Source of the DNA: Glandiceps talaboti
Lineage: Eukaryota; Hemichordata; Enteropneusta; Spengelidae
Length of the DNA stretch: 64,000 bases
NCBI RefSeq assembly: GCF_964340395.1
Contig: NC_135551.1
Location: forward strand, 26,541,880-26,605,879
Direction of reading: 5' to 3'
Shown in pieces: positions 50,341 to 64,000 of the stretch (position 1 is the stretch's first letter; each line of letters opens with the position of its first letter). Both the position numbers and the translations under genes were made by a program. Under the pieces are notes generated by a model. It did no database searches and was not told the DNA's origin. It saw nothing but the letters and a program-made list of their open reading frames with translations.

Positions 50341-51216
50341 ATGGCTAGCGGTACGCGAAAAAAGACGAAGAAACCTACAACCGGTGGCGAAATGACCTCG
50401 CAGTACTTTCAAAGTGGCCCCAACACCTGTAAAACATCGTTACATAATGACGAGACTGAAGACGGCACTGAATCGGACACGTACGCATTGTCACCAGCGA
50501 TATTGAAAGCTATCGTGAAGGAGTGCCTACAGGAGTTAGAGCAGAAAGTTACTTCAATCTCAGAGAGTGTGTCGACAATTATTTTGGAACAGCGAAAACT
50601 TTCCGCAAGGATGGAGACTATTGAAAGAAAACATGTAGATTTGGATAAAGCCATGCAGTTTGCAGATAGTGAAGTCGAAACCGTGAAACAGCAAAACAAA
50701 GGTATGAAAGAAGAATTTCACAAGTTTGATACTGTGTTGAATAACTCAACAAAGAAAGTGGAAGCAATCGAAGCCGCAACTCTAAATTTAGAGCGCTATT
50801 CCCGTAGCTTCAATCTCAGAATTGGAGGTATAAAAGAAACAGAAAACGAAAGCTGCTTTGACATTGTGAAAGAACTTGCTGTCGACAAATTTAACATGAA
50901 CGACATTCTGATTGACAACGCCCACCGTGTTCGTGGCAAATACCGGAAAGGTGATACCACCAAGACGCCACGTCATATCATCGTCAAATTCCCTCTACGT
51001 GTGCAACGAAGATTTATTCTCGAAAATTGGCGTACGGTACTGAATGGAAGTGACATCTTTATAAAGGTGGACCTCTGCCCAGCTGATTTCAGAGTGAAAC
51101 AAAGTCTGCGTTCGGTGATGGAAGAGGCGTACAAGGCAAAGAAAAGAGTCAGATTTACTAATGGTCAACTGTTCATAGACAACAAACAATATATTGCTCC
51201 ACAGAACATTGAGTAG
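50341..51216 (+). CDS. L1-type ORF1 protein (nucleic-acid chaperone), intact
   Basis: A 291-residue RNA-binding protein that coats LINE RNA and acts as a chaperone in the ribonucleoprotein. A basic start (ASGTRKKTKK) is followed by a Ser/Thr/acidic stretch. A long heptad-rich coiled coil runs from about residue 55 to 150 (trimerisation). The RRM-like segment starts RYSRSFNLRIGGIKE. The C-terminal domain has NAHRVRG, TPRHIIVKFPLRVQRRF and a VRFTNGQLFIDN end. The start is chosen at ATTATGG, a good context; an in-frame ATG also lies nine bases upstream (50332). No stop or shift is present. It lies 627 bases before ORF2. Confidence 0.9.
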   Translation: MASGTRKKTKKPTTGGEMTSQYFQSGPNTCKTSLHNDETEDGTESDTYALSPAILKAIVKECLQELEQKVTSISESVSTIILEQRKLSARMETIERKHVDLDKAMQFADSEVETVKQQNKGMKEEFHKFDTVLNNSTKKVEAIEAATLNLERYSRSFNLRIGGIKETENESCFDIVKELAVDKFNMNDILIDNAHRVRGKYRKGDTTKTPRHIIVKFPLRVQRRFILENWRTVLNGSDIFIKVDLCPADFRVKQSLRSVMEEAYKAKKRVRFTNGQLFIDNKQYIAPQNIE

Positions 51217-51843
51217 TGCATGGATGTATCTCTCCCAATACACCCATGGGTAGAGCAATTGAACGCTTATTTCCTTTCCTATATATGGTACTTTGCTGTG
51301 AGTAATTAACGTTTAGTCGACTAGTACAATTTTTGCTATATGATATGTTATGTTGAAACATTTGCATAAGTTTTTTTTTTGTTCATGTAAACACCAATTG
51401 TTGCTGTTATCTTGTTTTTTTTTGTTAGCCCTTTCTATTCGCCTGCCTTTAACTTTATATTCATGCTACTGTAATGCTTTAGCCTGTTAGTCCATCTTAT
51501 ATTGTGTCCTTTTAATTTACGCCAGTTTTGGTGAGCACTCCCCTCCTTGTTGAGTTTTTTTGTGGGTGCGTCATTTTTCGGAGGTTTTGGTTTTTTGTTT
51601 GCTGCTTGCTTTTTGGCATTTTCTTCTTGGTATTTTGCCTTTTGCATTTTTTTCCTTCCTTTTTTGCCAGAATCGTTGTAGATTCTGGCATGTGCTCCTT
51701 TTCCCCTTTTTTTTCCTTTTCTTCTCAAAATGCGAGAGTTTCAAGTTATAACTGCATTCGATTTTTTTTTCCCCTTTTGTTCGGCACCATGTTTTTTGTT
51801 GTTTTTGTTTTTGTCTCAGTCATGACAGCGTATTAATGAGCAT
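51217..51843 (+). other. T-rich spacer between LINE ORF1 and ORF2
   Basis: Strongly T-rich strand (runs of 7-9 T). Open frames through it encode Phe/Leu/Cys-rich products with no motif and are composition artefacts. Confidence 0.7.
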
Positions 51844-53931
51844 ATGCTTGAGATTTTTGATATAATGTCAATGAATGTGCGAGGTATGGGAAACTTTAAA
51901 AAGAGAAGGGGTATTTTTCAGTGGCTGTCACGGAAAAAGTCAAATATTATCTTTCTTCAGGAAACACACACTGTTTTTAAAGACGAATCCGTCTGGCCAA
52001 ATGAACTCCGGGGCCATTTTGTTTTCTCTCATGGCAACTCTAATAGTAGGGGGGTAGCTGTCATCCTTAGAAATTTAGACTTTGATATTAATCATGTGAG
52101 AACGGATAACGAGGGTAGGATCATCATAATCTCTGTTGATATATACGGGAAACCATATTTGTTAATTAACTGGTATGCTCCAAACGTAGAGAAGGACCAC
52201 ACTTATACACTTCTTAAGTTGGCTACTATGATTAAGGACTTGGAAATAGAACCAGACAGAGAAATTATTTGGGGAGGGGATTTCAATGTAGCTCTTGAGG
52301 TCAATTTAGATAGGAAGGGGGGTAACCCATTGATTTGGAAGAACGCTTTGAGGACCCTTTCAAATATTCGTTCAGAGTTGGATCTCAGTGACATCTGGAG
52401 AGTTCGTAACCCTTTAGTAAATCGCTTTACTTGGCGTAGGCTCCGCCCTGCTTTAATCCAGAGTCGCATAGACTATTTTTTAATTAGCAGCTCGCTTCAG
52501 CAAACAGTTAGAGACACAGATATTATCTCTTTTGTCTATTCTGATCATTCTGCCATCACTCTCTCCATCGATATCGGGGATAGTCGATCAAATCTTGGTT
52601 GTTCCTATTGGAAGCTAAATAATAGTTTCCTTTTTGAAGATGAGTATATCGGTCTTATCACTGAAAACCTCAATTCCTGGATACATGAGTATCACACGGA
52701 TGACCCTATTCCTCTTTGGGAATATCTGAAATTTAAGATTAAGGTAGTCTCACTTGCCTATGGCAAAAAGAAAGCAAGAGAGAGAAGGGATACCACGTAT
52801 GACTTGGAACAGAAGTTAAGCCGTTTAGAAAATCTGTTGGCTACCGCTCCCACAGATAGTGTGAAAGTGGAAATTATTGGTGTTCGTAAGGAGCTTCAAT
52901 GTGAGCTTGACTATATAACTGAAGGAAGTATTATTCGTTCAAGGGCAAAATGGTACGAGTTTGGGGAAAAGAATACGAAATACTTTTTAGGTTTAGAAAA
53001 AGCAAACGCAAAGAAATCGCAAATTACTCAGATTATCAATGACAATAGTCAGATCATAACTGACCCTGCACAGATTCAAAGAGAAATTAAATCTTTCTAT
53101 TCTGGCCTTTATAGTAGTAGACATGTCCAAGTTTCTGATTTCTTTCAAAATGTGAGCTTGCCCGCCCTAAGTAATGCTGATCGGGAACACTGTGAAGGCC
53201 AAATTACATTGAATGAGGCCTTTAAAGCACTTGCTAGTATGCCAAAAAATAAAACCCCGGGAAATGATGGGCTTACCTGTGAATTCTACACCAAATTTTG
53301 GCCTATAGTTGGTCACCTTTTAGTCAACTCACTGAATGCTGGGTTTGAAAACGGTACACTGGGTCCCAGCCAAAGTCAGGGAGTGATTACGTTGATTGAC
53401 AAGAAAGGCAAAGATAAACGGCTTATCAAGAATTGGAGGCCGATTACACTTCTAAATGTTGACTATAAACTGGGTGCCAAATGTATCTCCCTTCGATTGG
53501 ATAAGGTTCTGCCAAATATTATTGGGCCCACCCAATCAGCCTTTTTAAAGGGTCGTCAAATTGGAGACTGTGTTCGTCTTATAGAAGACTTAATGGAGTA
53601 TACAAAAAATGAAAACCTCCCTGGAATCCTCTTGGCTATCGACTTTGAGAAGGCCTTTGATAGTCTGGAGTGGGACTTTCTTTTAACATCGCTTAGTAAA
53701 TTTGAATTTGGCCCCTCACTCCAAAATTGGATTCGCACTCTCTACTCCAATCCCTCTAGTTGTGTGATGAATCGGGGACGAAGTACTGGTTATTTTGATA
53801 TTAAGAGAGGAGTCCGCCAAGGCGACCCTCTCTCCCCTGCCCTCTTTATTATTGCTTTAGAAGTGCTATTGGTCTCTATTCAGCAAAGTAATGTCAAAAT
53901 TTTACCACGAAATGCTTGTTTTTTGGAGTGA
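51844..53931 (+). pseudogene. L1-Tx1 ORF2, endonuclease and first half of reverse transcriptase
   Basis: N-terminal AP endonuclease with its motifs in order: MNVRGMG, FLQETH (catalytic Glu), NWYAPN, GGDFNV (Asp, Asn), SRIDYFLIS and SDHSAI (Asp-His pair). A linker with KWYEFGEKNTKYF follows. The reverse transcriptase begins at NKTPGNDGLTCEF, then LIKNWRPITLLN, QSAFLKGRQIGD, LAIDFEKAFDSLEWD (motif A) and GVRQGDPLSPALF (motif B). After IIALEVLLVSIQQSN the frame runs out at a stop at 53931, and the YxDD catalytic motif, which should follow within roughly 40 residues, is absent. The endonuclease looks complete, but the enzyme cannot reverse-transcribe. The start is the first ATG of the frame. Confidence 0.9.
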
Positions 53932-54850
53932 AGTTAACCCCTGTAGTTCGCTCTGTGTCTCAGAACAAGTTTTGTGGAACAATTCAGATATTCTCATTAA
54001 TAATAAGTCAGTTTTCAGTTCTTTTTTATATAAGAAAGGTATTGTATATATAGCAGATATTTTTAATGATGAAAATCAGTTAAAAGACTGGGACAACCTT
54101 AATTCTTTAGGATGTAATCTTAATCACTTTCTCTTCTGGAGAGGAATTCTGCATGCAATCCCTTTTCTTTGGAAAAGAGGTAGTCCAGTGCTCATTAGGC
54201 CAGAAAGACCGATTAGTTTTATCTCCAAGGGAAAATTGGTTCCACTTGAAACGTGTCAAGTCAAAACTATTAGAAAACGTATAACAGGAGATTATTTCAT
54301 TCCTCCGAAAAGCAAGCTTTTCTTTTCTGGCTTTCTCGATATTTGCAACGGTGATTGGGTCCATTACTTTTTACTGCCTTTTAAAGTTACTATAGAGTCA
54401 AAATTACAGGAATTTCAATGGAAGATAAACCACAATATTTTGTACACAAATACTATTCTTCACCACATGAATCCACCTAGAGTTAATAGTAGTCTCTGTA
54501 CGTTTTGTAACCTAACGGACGAAACCCTTATTCATTTATTTGTGGAATGCGAATGTACTACCATTATTTGGCGCAGTCTCTTGACACTGTGGGGCGTGGC
54601 CCTACAAACTCCATCATCGTTGTCTGCCAAACAGATTCTTTTAGGCGACAAGTCCTTTTCAAAACTGTTGAACCACATTATATTGATAACAAAAAAGACC
54701 ATTTATGAATGTAAGTTATCAAAAACTATACCATCCTTTAATATTGTGAAATTAAATGCAAGACTTGCAAAAAGGATTGAATGCCATATTGCCAAAAGAA
54801 AAGACTGTCTCCCGAAGTTTTATGCAAAATGGGACAATTTTGAAGTTTAA
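53891..54850 (+). pseudogene. L1-Tx1 ORF2 C-terminal part, after an internal deletion
   Basis: This frame is +1 relative to the endonuclease/RT frame. From KFYHEMLVFWSEVN it shows the carboxy-terminal region typical of Tx1-type ORF2: VLWNNSDILINNK, the FLFWRGILHAIP segment, a C-x2-C-x8-H-x4-C knuckle (CTFCNLTDETLIHLFVEC) followed by IIWRSL, and a basic end before the stop at 54850. The join near 53890-53897 removes the YxDD region and thumb, perhaps 400-500 residues by comparison with usual ORF2 size (estimate). The upstream ATG of this frame has no meaning of its own. Confidence 0.88.
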
Positions 54851-54983
54851 ATGAATTTTGGTTCCCTACCTCTGCATTGTACCTTTTTTTTAAAAAAAAA
54901 CTTATTTTAGATGCTCTCATTGGTGCCATGTGTTATTTTTTGCAATTGTGTTGATGTAATTTGTCTCTCTCGAAATAAAAAAA

Positions 54984-55017
54984 ACTTTAAAAAAAAAAAA
55001 AAAAGAAAAAAAAAAAA
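54984..55017 (+). other. Poly(A) tail of the L1-Tx1 insertion
   Basis: A-rich run (with TTT and G interruptions) after AAATAAAAAAAAC, ending at the 3' target-site duplication. Confidence 0.85.
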
Positions 55018-55559
55018 AAATTTACATTTGTAGATAAAATAAATAATACATTTTTGAGGTAGGTAAAAGGAGACCAGAAAATAGCTACTTGCTAATCAAG
55101 TCTGTCTCCTTACACATAGTTCATTATGCTCAAAGCAAGCCGATAACGCAAAATAAAGGAACACTGTCACAATCATTCTTAGGAATATCATCGAAGCAGC
55201 AACAAATCGAAATCCACCAAATTACATATTGCATGCGCATGCAGTACAATTAAGAAAAATATATATCCATCTTATTCTTATATGTTAACGACAACCCAAG
55301 CTCCTGGTGTCCTTTTTTCATTTCGGACTTCACAAGGATGACTCAAACTAATGTCAGTTTTATCGAAACCTAAACCAATAGCATTTTATTCATTGAAGCC
55401 GAAAGTGATTTTGAGAATGTGAGCAAGAGACGTGATGCTTGCAGACCGACTATTAATACTGACTAATTGGTGATAAAATCGTGAAATGAAAAAAAGAAGT
55501 AGAAGTACATCTTGTATTAATAAAAACATTGACTTTGACGCTATTGATTCAAATTAATG

Positions 55560-55848
55560 CTCAAACTTGCGGAAAGGAAAAATCGACTGCCTCTCTCATC
55601 AGTTCTTGAATTGGGGGAATTCAGAGGTGTTAAAAAACATGAAAGGTCATCTAACCATTCAGATCCCATATTTAAACGCCTTCGTATTTTGGACATTTAC
55701 AAGCTATGGGATTATCAACTAGGCCAAATGCAAAAGTAATTTTGGTCAATTTTCAGGTTTAAACATTTGGAATTCAATCCCTTCATATATAAGAGATACC
55801 TGTTGTCGGAGTAAGTTTAAAACAGTCAAGTACCACCTAAGACAATGA
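55560..55848 (+). pseudogene. LINE reverse transcriptase C-terminal fragment
   Basis: A short frame ends with DPIFKRLRILDIYKLWDY and stops at 55739. In another frame, 55756-55848 encodes IWNSIPSYIRDTCCRSKFK, then KYHLRQ and a stop. Both are typical of the C-terminal tail of CR1/Jockey-like LINEs (a WNSIP box before the end); the part between has been lost. It lies in the segment present only in duplication B. Confidence 0.7.
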
Positions 55849-56980
55849 TAGATGCCATCTTTTATGAACATTTTTTTACTATTTATCATTACACATTATA
55901 AGTTCTGTATCATGTCCGGATCCGTTATTATCATTATTATTTTTAAGGTTTGCTTGCTGTCAATTTGTATATGTTGTCTAATTTTCTGAGTGAGGTCAAA
56001 CTTTGTTGTTTTTCTGCTCATCTTTATTTTGTTGTTCATTGAAATTGTTTATAGTTTCAGTTGTATACTTTTTAATCTAGCGGAAATGGCGTATTGTTAT
56101 TAGTAATATATAGGCATATATTCGTCAGTTTGATCATGCACACATCACACATGTAATGTTATTTGATTCGCTAAATTTTACTACAAAGGAGGATGGATGT
56201 ATTGCACTTGTTTCAAAGATGGTATACTGTAATTTGCTACTTGAAATTCAGTAATTGTACATGTATTAATGTTGTACAGCTCGATATGGTTTTAATGGGA
56301 AATCGCCTAATACTGGGCATCAATATTTCAGGCTACGTGTTCGGAATATATGCATGCACTGTTTACTGTTTCGAGTGGTATGGCATACAAAGATATACAT
56401 GTACTATAGCTATGTAACACAGTCCCATTTAATCTGTTTTATCGATTAAGCATTATATTTCTATTGTGATCAGAAGTGCATATTTTTAATCAACTGACAC
56501 ATCAATATAATAGCAGCAGAGCGCATACTTTTAGTCGTAAAATTTCAAAAGGTTTCCACGGCGGGAGGGGGGATACCCCAACACCGAACCCACTCTCGCT
56601 CCGATCCCTCGTCACGGTAGCTCCCACCTGTATGCATTATTCTACCTGCTGCTAATAGAATTTCTTATATTCCCCAAAACACATTAATTTTTCAACAGAC
56701 GATCACTCAGTGCATTATATCAATAATGCAAGGACACACTGGCTAGTCATCCCACCATCTATATGTTTATCATGAAATGTATTCATATCAGTAAACTCCT
56801 ACATACTGATGAAATTAGAATACTCTTCTACCAACTTTCATTTATATTTGTAAAGTGTAAAGTTATTTTCTTCGTAATTCGCAATTCGTAATTCGTAATG
56901 AAATTCTATGAAATTCATCATTTAAAATTTATTTTCCAGTAAATTGTACTGGAGGGACCTCCCTTGCCTAACCTCATTTA
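55849..56980. other. B-specific insertion, no gene recognised
   Basis: AT-rich sequence after the LINE fragment; the first 250 bp may be its 3' UTR. No supported coding region. Confidence 0.4.
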
Positions 56981-57172
56981 AGGTAAATGTAGAAGGCCCA
57001 CTGTCGTCGAGACGTATTTAATTTTAGAATTGCTCGCATAGGTTTTGCTGGTTGAGGAGTATGCAATCACCTCTCTCTACAGTTTAGTCATTTTTTTAGC
57101 TATTTTAGCAGGAACGCGGGTTTTACTATAAATAATTTTGGAAGTCAAACGTATGGGTAGTCAAACATCTCC

Positions 57173-57180
57173 TTTATAAG
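57173..57180 (+). promoter_or_regulatory. TATA box of gene B
   Basis: TTTATAAG, 25 bp before TCAACACT (57198), exactly matching the spacing in gene A. Confidence 0.7.
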
Positions 57181-57197
57181 GTCATGCTCGTCACTGA

Positions 57198-57228
57198 TCA
57201 ACACTGCAGTTCTGACGACGAGTCCGTG
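57198..57228 (+). other. Gene B 5' non-coding exon
   Basis: Inferred leader exon, equivalent to 42044-42074, with the donor GTG|gtaagtatc at 57229. Confidence 0.55.
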
Positions 57229-57657
57229 GTAAGTATCACCAAGTCATTGTAAAATAGGGCTTTCTCCACACTGAAACGTAATGCTAAGAAGTTGGACACA
57301 TTTATTTAAGAAATAATTTCTAGCTGATAGGTATCTATTTAGGGTTTTCATTGTTATTTACAATGCATTTAAAAGTCGTTATTACTATTTGCATATCATT
57401 CCGCACTATGTTGTAAACAAATTTGAAATTTATTGTAAATAATTTAGAATTGATTTTACAGGTACAATTTACATGCGGGAGGGAATTCCCTGACAAAGGT
57501 TTATCATGCTATATTGCACATTTCGTGATGATTTTAGTATAATCTATAACTCCATACTTTGCTAGCCATTTGGAGCAATTTGCTAATAAGAAGAAAGAAT
57601 TGCCAAAATAATGTTGTTGTTTTCCTTCACAGACGGAGTAAACGCGACTGCATAAAA

Positions 57658-60726
<3,069 letters not shown>

Positions 60727-60845
60727 TTCCATCAGGGAAGCGAGGATTGATGGGCAAACACGCTATCACCAGTTAAAAAGAAAACAAGTTCGTTGTACTT
60801 TCTGTAGAATGGGTTCTGTAGTTTCCAAATGTATAAAGAGATTGC

Positions 60846-60851
60846 AATAAA
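60846..60851 (+). terminator. Polyadenylation signal of gene B
   Basis: AATAAA in the context gcAATAAATATG, 120 bases after the stop, at the position conserved with gene A. Confidence 0.75.
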
Positions 60852-60890
60852 TATGACATAAGAAGCATATAAAGTGATTGCGAAGTTCAT

Positions 60891-63800
60891 ATGTTTTACG
60901 TTAGGGAACGATCAGCTTTTACGGCCGGGGCGGTAAATCGGGGGGGGCACCTCAATTTGGGACTCAAAGAAGGGGGGAGGCCATCATTTTTACAAAGTGA
61001 ATAAAGAGGAGGGGGTCACCTTATTTTCAACAACTGAACGAAATCATGAACCACCCTGCTGTACTTAAATTTCCATACAACAAATGTATGTGCATACAAT
61101 AAACAGATTCGATCGTCACAACAAGGCCCGGATCATGCAACTTTGTTTCAATCGATCCCACCTTTAGTGACTTTTGTATAAGAAGAAGTTACATCAACGA
61201 ACTTGACATAGTGACATTTGTAAAGCGAATGATATTGTAGTCACTATCTGAAGTCGATTCTACTGAGTATTCTCCTGTGAAGCCTAAATTCAAGAAACTA
61301 AGTACTAAATAACTAATATATTGAAGTAATAGGGTAAGTTGTTTTATTTACTCATGTTGTATTGTAAACCATTGACAGTATGAGGGACATAGTGGATCTG
61401 TATGAACTCTAGGCATTAGATGACAGGATATTTTCTTATTTTCATCAGTATAAAACAGTGTATCTAAGTTATGTAGTCAGCAGTTATGCCCCATATATGT
61501 GAAATAAATTTACATGCTAGTATTATTTATGCATAAATCCTAAGGCTAAAGCTGTATTCACTGCAGTCGCATATTTTATTTCTTTTGGGTCAAACATGAT
61601 TGACATAGGTATATTCAGATTTTTGTTATCAAGGAATGTTTATGCTACATCGTTATATTTGACTTTTTTTAGGATAATTAAAATATCATAATATATAAAA
61701 TAGACTATTTCTGACTTTTGGTAACAATTATATAGTCATTTTATAAAGAAGCAATGAGTTCCACAATTTTAATGTCTATCCCACCCATTACATCATTCAT
61801 GTATCTGTTCCTGTGATGATAGTCTCAATGACCAATTTAATCTCACTAAAACTTTATAACGTAGTCAACAGTCTGACAGTGTACAACATATTTTGTGTAA
61901 TAGTTAATTGACATTAAATTCAAAGACTAAATACCAATATCACTGGAATGTAAACAAAGATGTAATATATAATAAATGTATAACAAATAGAATTACATTA
62001 TATCAAAATGTATTCACTTACAAATATATGTATATGTAACATCAATATCACCCCAAATTGATATCTTTCTATATCATACAATAACATATAAATGACGTAA
62101 CAGTGTAAATGTTGCAGGCTAGCAATACTTGGAACTAGGATAAACACTCAGGCAAATGTCAGTTTAAGGCATATTGATATATTAATGACAATGAAATTGA
62201 GGTTGGGTTACAATATTCTTATGGGTGGGGTGGGGGTGTAGTGATCCTGTAGTGGATACCGACAGGTCAGTTTGTGTCTATGATAATGAGCACACAATTT
62301 GTTTCTTCTAATTTCTATGGATTCAGCCTCCAAGCCAGGGCTCAGCATAGTCATCTTTCAGTGAACTGCCAAACCTTGGAGGAACCTAAGCTCAGTCTTT
62401 TTTCTTCTTCTTTTATTTGCTTGAAAATGTTTTGTGATGTAACATATTAGCAATTGTATTTTCTTCTATTAGATATATGATAACATCAGCAACCCTTCAA
62501 TGGGTATGCATCTATCAAAAATAATTTAACTGGCCTCGCGAAGGATTGACTTTCTTTGGAGGATGTAAATGCCAGCAGATTGGGAATTATGTTCAATACC
62601 AAGATAGTAAGGGTGAGTGTTGAGTGTTTGAGAACTATTTGTAGTGTTGATACAACTTGTAACACTAAAGTGAAACATTTGCATGGTTTGCCACAATTGT
62701 TTATACATGTAGCATCAGGTGTACTAGTATACAGTTTCAATTGATTTAATCGTCTGCAATATCCAATATGTGATGTCTCTAGATGTAATCAATTAAAAAA
62801 CAATGTTAGCAGTGCAAAGCAAGTAAATAGTCATTTTAAATAACAAAAGTGTAAACATAAATGTCATAAACATCTCACTGAAAGCTAGTACATGTAGATT
62901 CAATCACAGTGGTGGCATTATCATACAATTGTAATCAGTCAACAATTTGTTCATTAACAACATTGTTTACAAATTGACAACTTACATAGGTCCATGCCTG
63001 TGCCAATCTTATAATCAAAGCAAGTAAAACTCATAAGAATGCTATAAAGTTGTTACAAAAAGGAGAAAGTCTGTATTTGAGAATTAAGGGTTGTAATGTC
63101 ATTCAGATTTAATTTCTTCTAGGTTGGTCAAAATACAAATGTAGAGATCCCATATGCTATCACCTTCTTTATTTTTTTGTGTTTTATGTACCTGAAATAG
63201 ATAAAATAGATAGTATACAACTTGTTAGTTTAATGACAAGTGTTCTGTATCATATGAAAAAACAATCACTTGATTATTTACAGATTTTTGTGCAGCTTCA
63301 GATGATATACGAGTGGTACAATTCATCAAAAATATCCAAGGAAGATCATGATTCCACACTTATAGTTCTATATCTATGGTTAAAGAATCAGCTACTGAAA
63401 ATATTGGTCATTAATTTCTAAATTTTATTCACATTGCTAATAATTCAGAATTTTGCTGTTTTCATGTTGATTATTCCTTTCTTATTCGTGACATGATTTA
63501 TGCTAAAAGTTGAGGTCAGTAAGTGACTAAGTTGTAAACTCATTAGAATTTGCATAACAATGGTGATATGACTTGAAGCTTTACTTATTGTAAATAAGTG
63601 AAATGCATACATGACATTTTCAATAAATTGTTGTTATCAGACTACAGAATACTCAATTTGTCTTATATGGTGTACATGTATGTTTCTAGATTTGTATGTA
63701 TTCATGTGTGTATGTATTTTTGTATGTATGTATGTGCATGTGTGTGTATGTATATAGGTAGGTAGGTATGTATGTGTGTGTATGCATACATTCATTTATG

Positions 63801-64000
63801 TTGGTATTAATATATGTACTTTCCTTAGGAGGAAGTTTTGTTTTAATATACTGAGAGTAATAACCCCCCCCCCCTACAAGCTCACACACACACACAAGAT
63901 GGGGAAATTTAATTCCAGTAGAGAAGAACTATGATGAAAGAATTATAATATTTTTAATTTCATGATAATTTAAATAAATTTGGAACATATACCTAAGGAG
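60891..64000. other. AT-rich non-coding stretch
   Basis: A G-rich patch (60925-61015) is followed by about 3 kb of AT-rich DNA with open frames up to about 90 codons but no recognised motif. A TATG-type tract lies at 63690-63790 and a C run at 63865-63874. AATAAA occurrences (for example near 63622) have no associated gene. Confidence 0.5.

Larger units (their letters stand above)
50179..55017 (+). mobile_element. L1-Tx1-type LINE, full ends, internally deleted
   Basis: About 4.84 kb bounded by a 12-bp target-site duplication, AAATTTACATTT, at 50167-50178 and 55018-55029, with an A-rich tail (54984-55017). Order: 5' UTR about 160 bp, ORF1 (50341-51216), T-rich spacer, ORF2 N-terminal part (51844 to about 53895), a frame break at an internal deletion, ORF2 C-terminal part, 3' UTR, poly(A). 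Two-ORF layout, AP endonuclease and zinc-knuckle tail indicate the L1/Tx1 group. The intact ORF1 and readable target duplication suggest recent insertion. Confidence 0.92.

Noticed and set aside
51528-51836. 102-codon Phe/Cys-rich frame between the two LINE ORFs
   Set aside because: A T-rich spacer gives open Phe/Leu/Cys frames by composition; it resembles no LINE protein.
53891-53930. Independent start for the 319-codon frame at 53891
   Set aside because: The region is the out-of-frame C-terminal part of LINE ORF2 after a deletion; the ATG falls in the junction.
57212-57225. ctgacgacgagtc in the gene B leader as a hammerhead core
   Set aside because: No GAAA strand or closing stems; it is the leader exon end, and gene A does not keep the core.
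60925-61015. G-rich patch after gene B as a coding remnant
   Set aside because: No frame gives a recognisable protein; more likely a low-complexity repeat fragment.

Overview
The window looks like nuclear DNA of an AT-rich marine invertebrate animal. The evidence is spliced genes with GT-AG introns, a class A neuropeptide-type GPCR, non-LTR retrotransposons of the CR1/Jockey and L1-Tx1 types, Penelope-like elements with GIY-YIG endonuclease remains and hammerhead ribozymes, tRNA-derived SINEs, and very many microsatellites. A deuterostome, lophotrochozoan or cnidarian would all fit. The sequence alone does not let me name the species.

Layout. 1-1.6 kb: broken CR1/Jockey-like reverse transcriptase. 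3.2-4.6 kb: near-perfect palindrome (two 568-bp arms) built from the 3' end of a Penelope-like element, with a GIY-YIG endonuclease fragment and a hammerhead ribozyme in each arm. 6.6-8 kb: the one clear single-exon gene, a rhodopsin-class GPCR with a TATA box and an RFX-type X-box upstream. 10.5-14.1 kb: tandem non-coding duplication. 15-15.7 kb: cluster of (TA)n tracts with two further hammerhead elements. 16-25.7 kb: no recognisable gene. 26.2-26.9 kb: foldback element with 216-bp inverted termini. 30 kb: fourth hammerhead element. 31.4-33 kb: short tandem duplication carrying a tRNA-derived SINE. 37.2-41.6 kb: degenerate satellite of about 120-150 bp interrupted by a minus-strand CR1/Jockey-like LINE.

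41.4-60.9 kb is the most informative part. A segmental duplication carries two paralogous five-exon genes (A and B) for a small secreted, cysteine-containing protein of 212 and 209 residues, in a family I do not recognise. Each has a TATA-like box, a short 5' non-coding exon, a tiny exon that supplies only Met-Met, an exon encoding the rest of the signal peptide plus a conserved core, and two more coding exons, with all introns inside the coding sequence in phase 0. The paralogues differ in a patchy way: exon 2 and most of exon 3 are almost unchanged, while exon 4 and the start of exon 3 carry many replacements. An isolated 51-bp piece of exon 4 lies between the two genes at 48.6 kb. The space between them also holds a SINE and a recent L1-Tx1 insertion (50.2-55.0 kb) with a 12-bp target duplication, an intact ORF1, and an ORF2 that has lost the catalytic YxDD part of its reverse transcriptase by internal deletion.

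61-64 kb is AT-rich and shows no gene that I can support.
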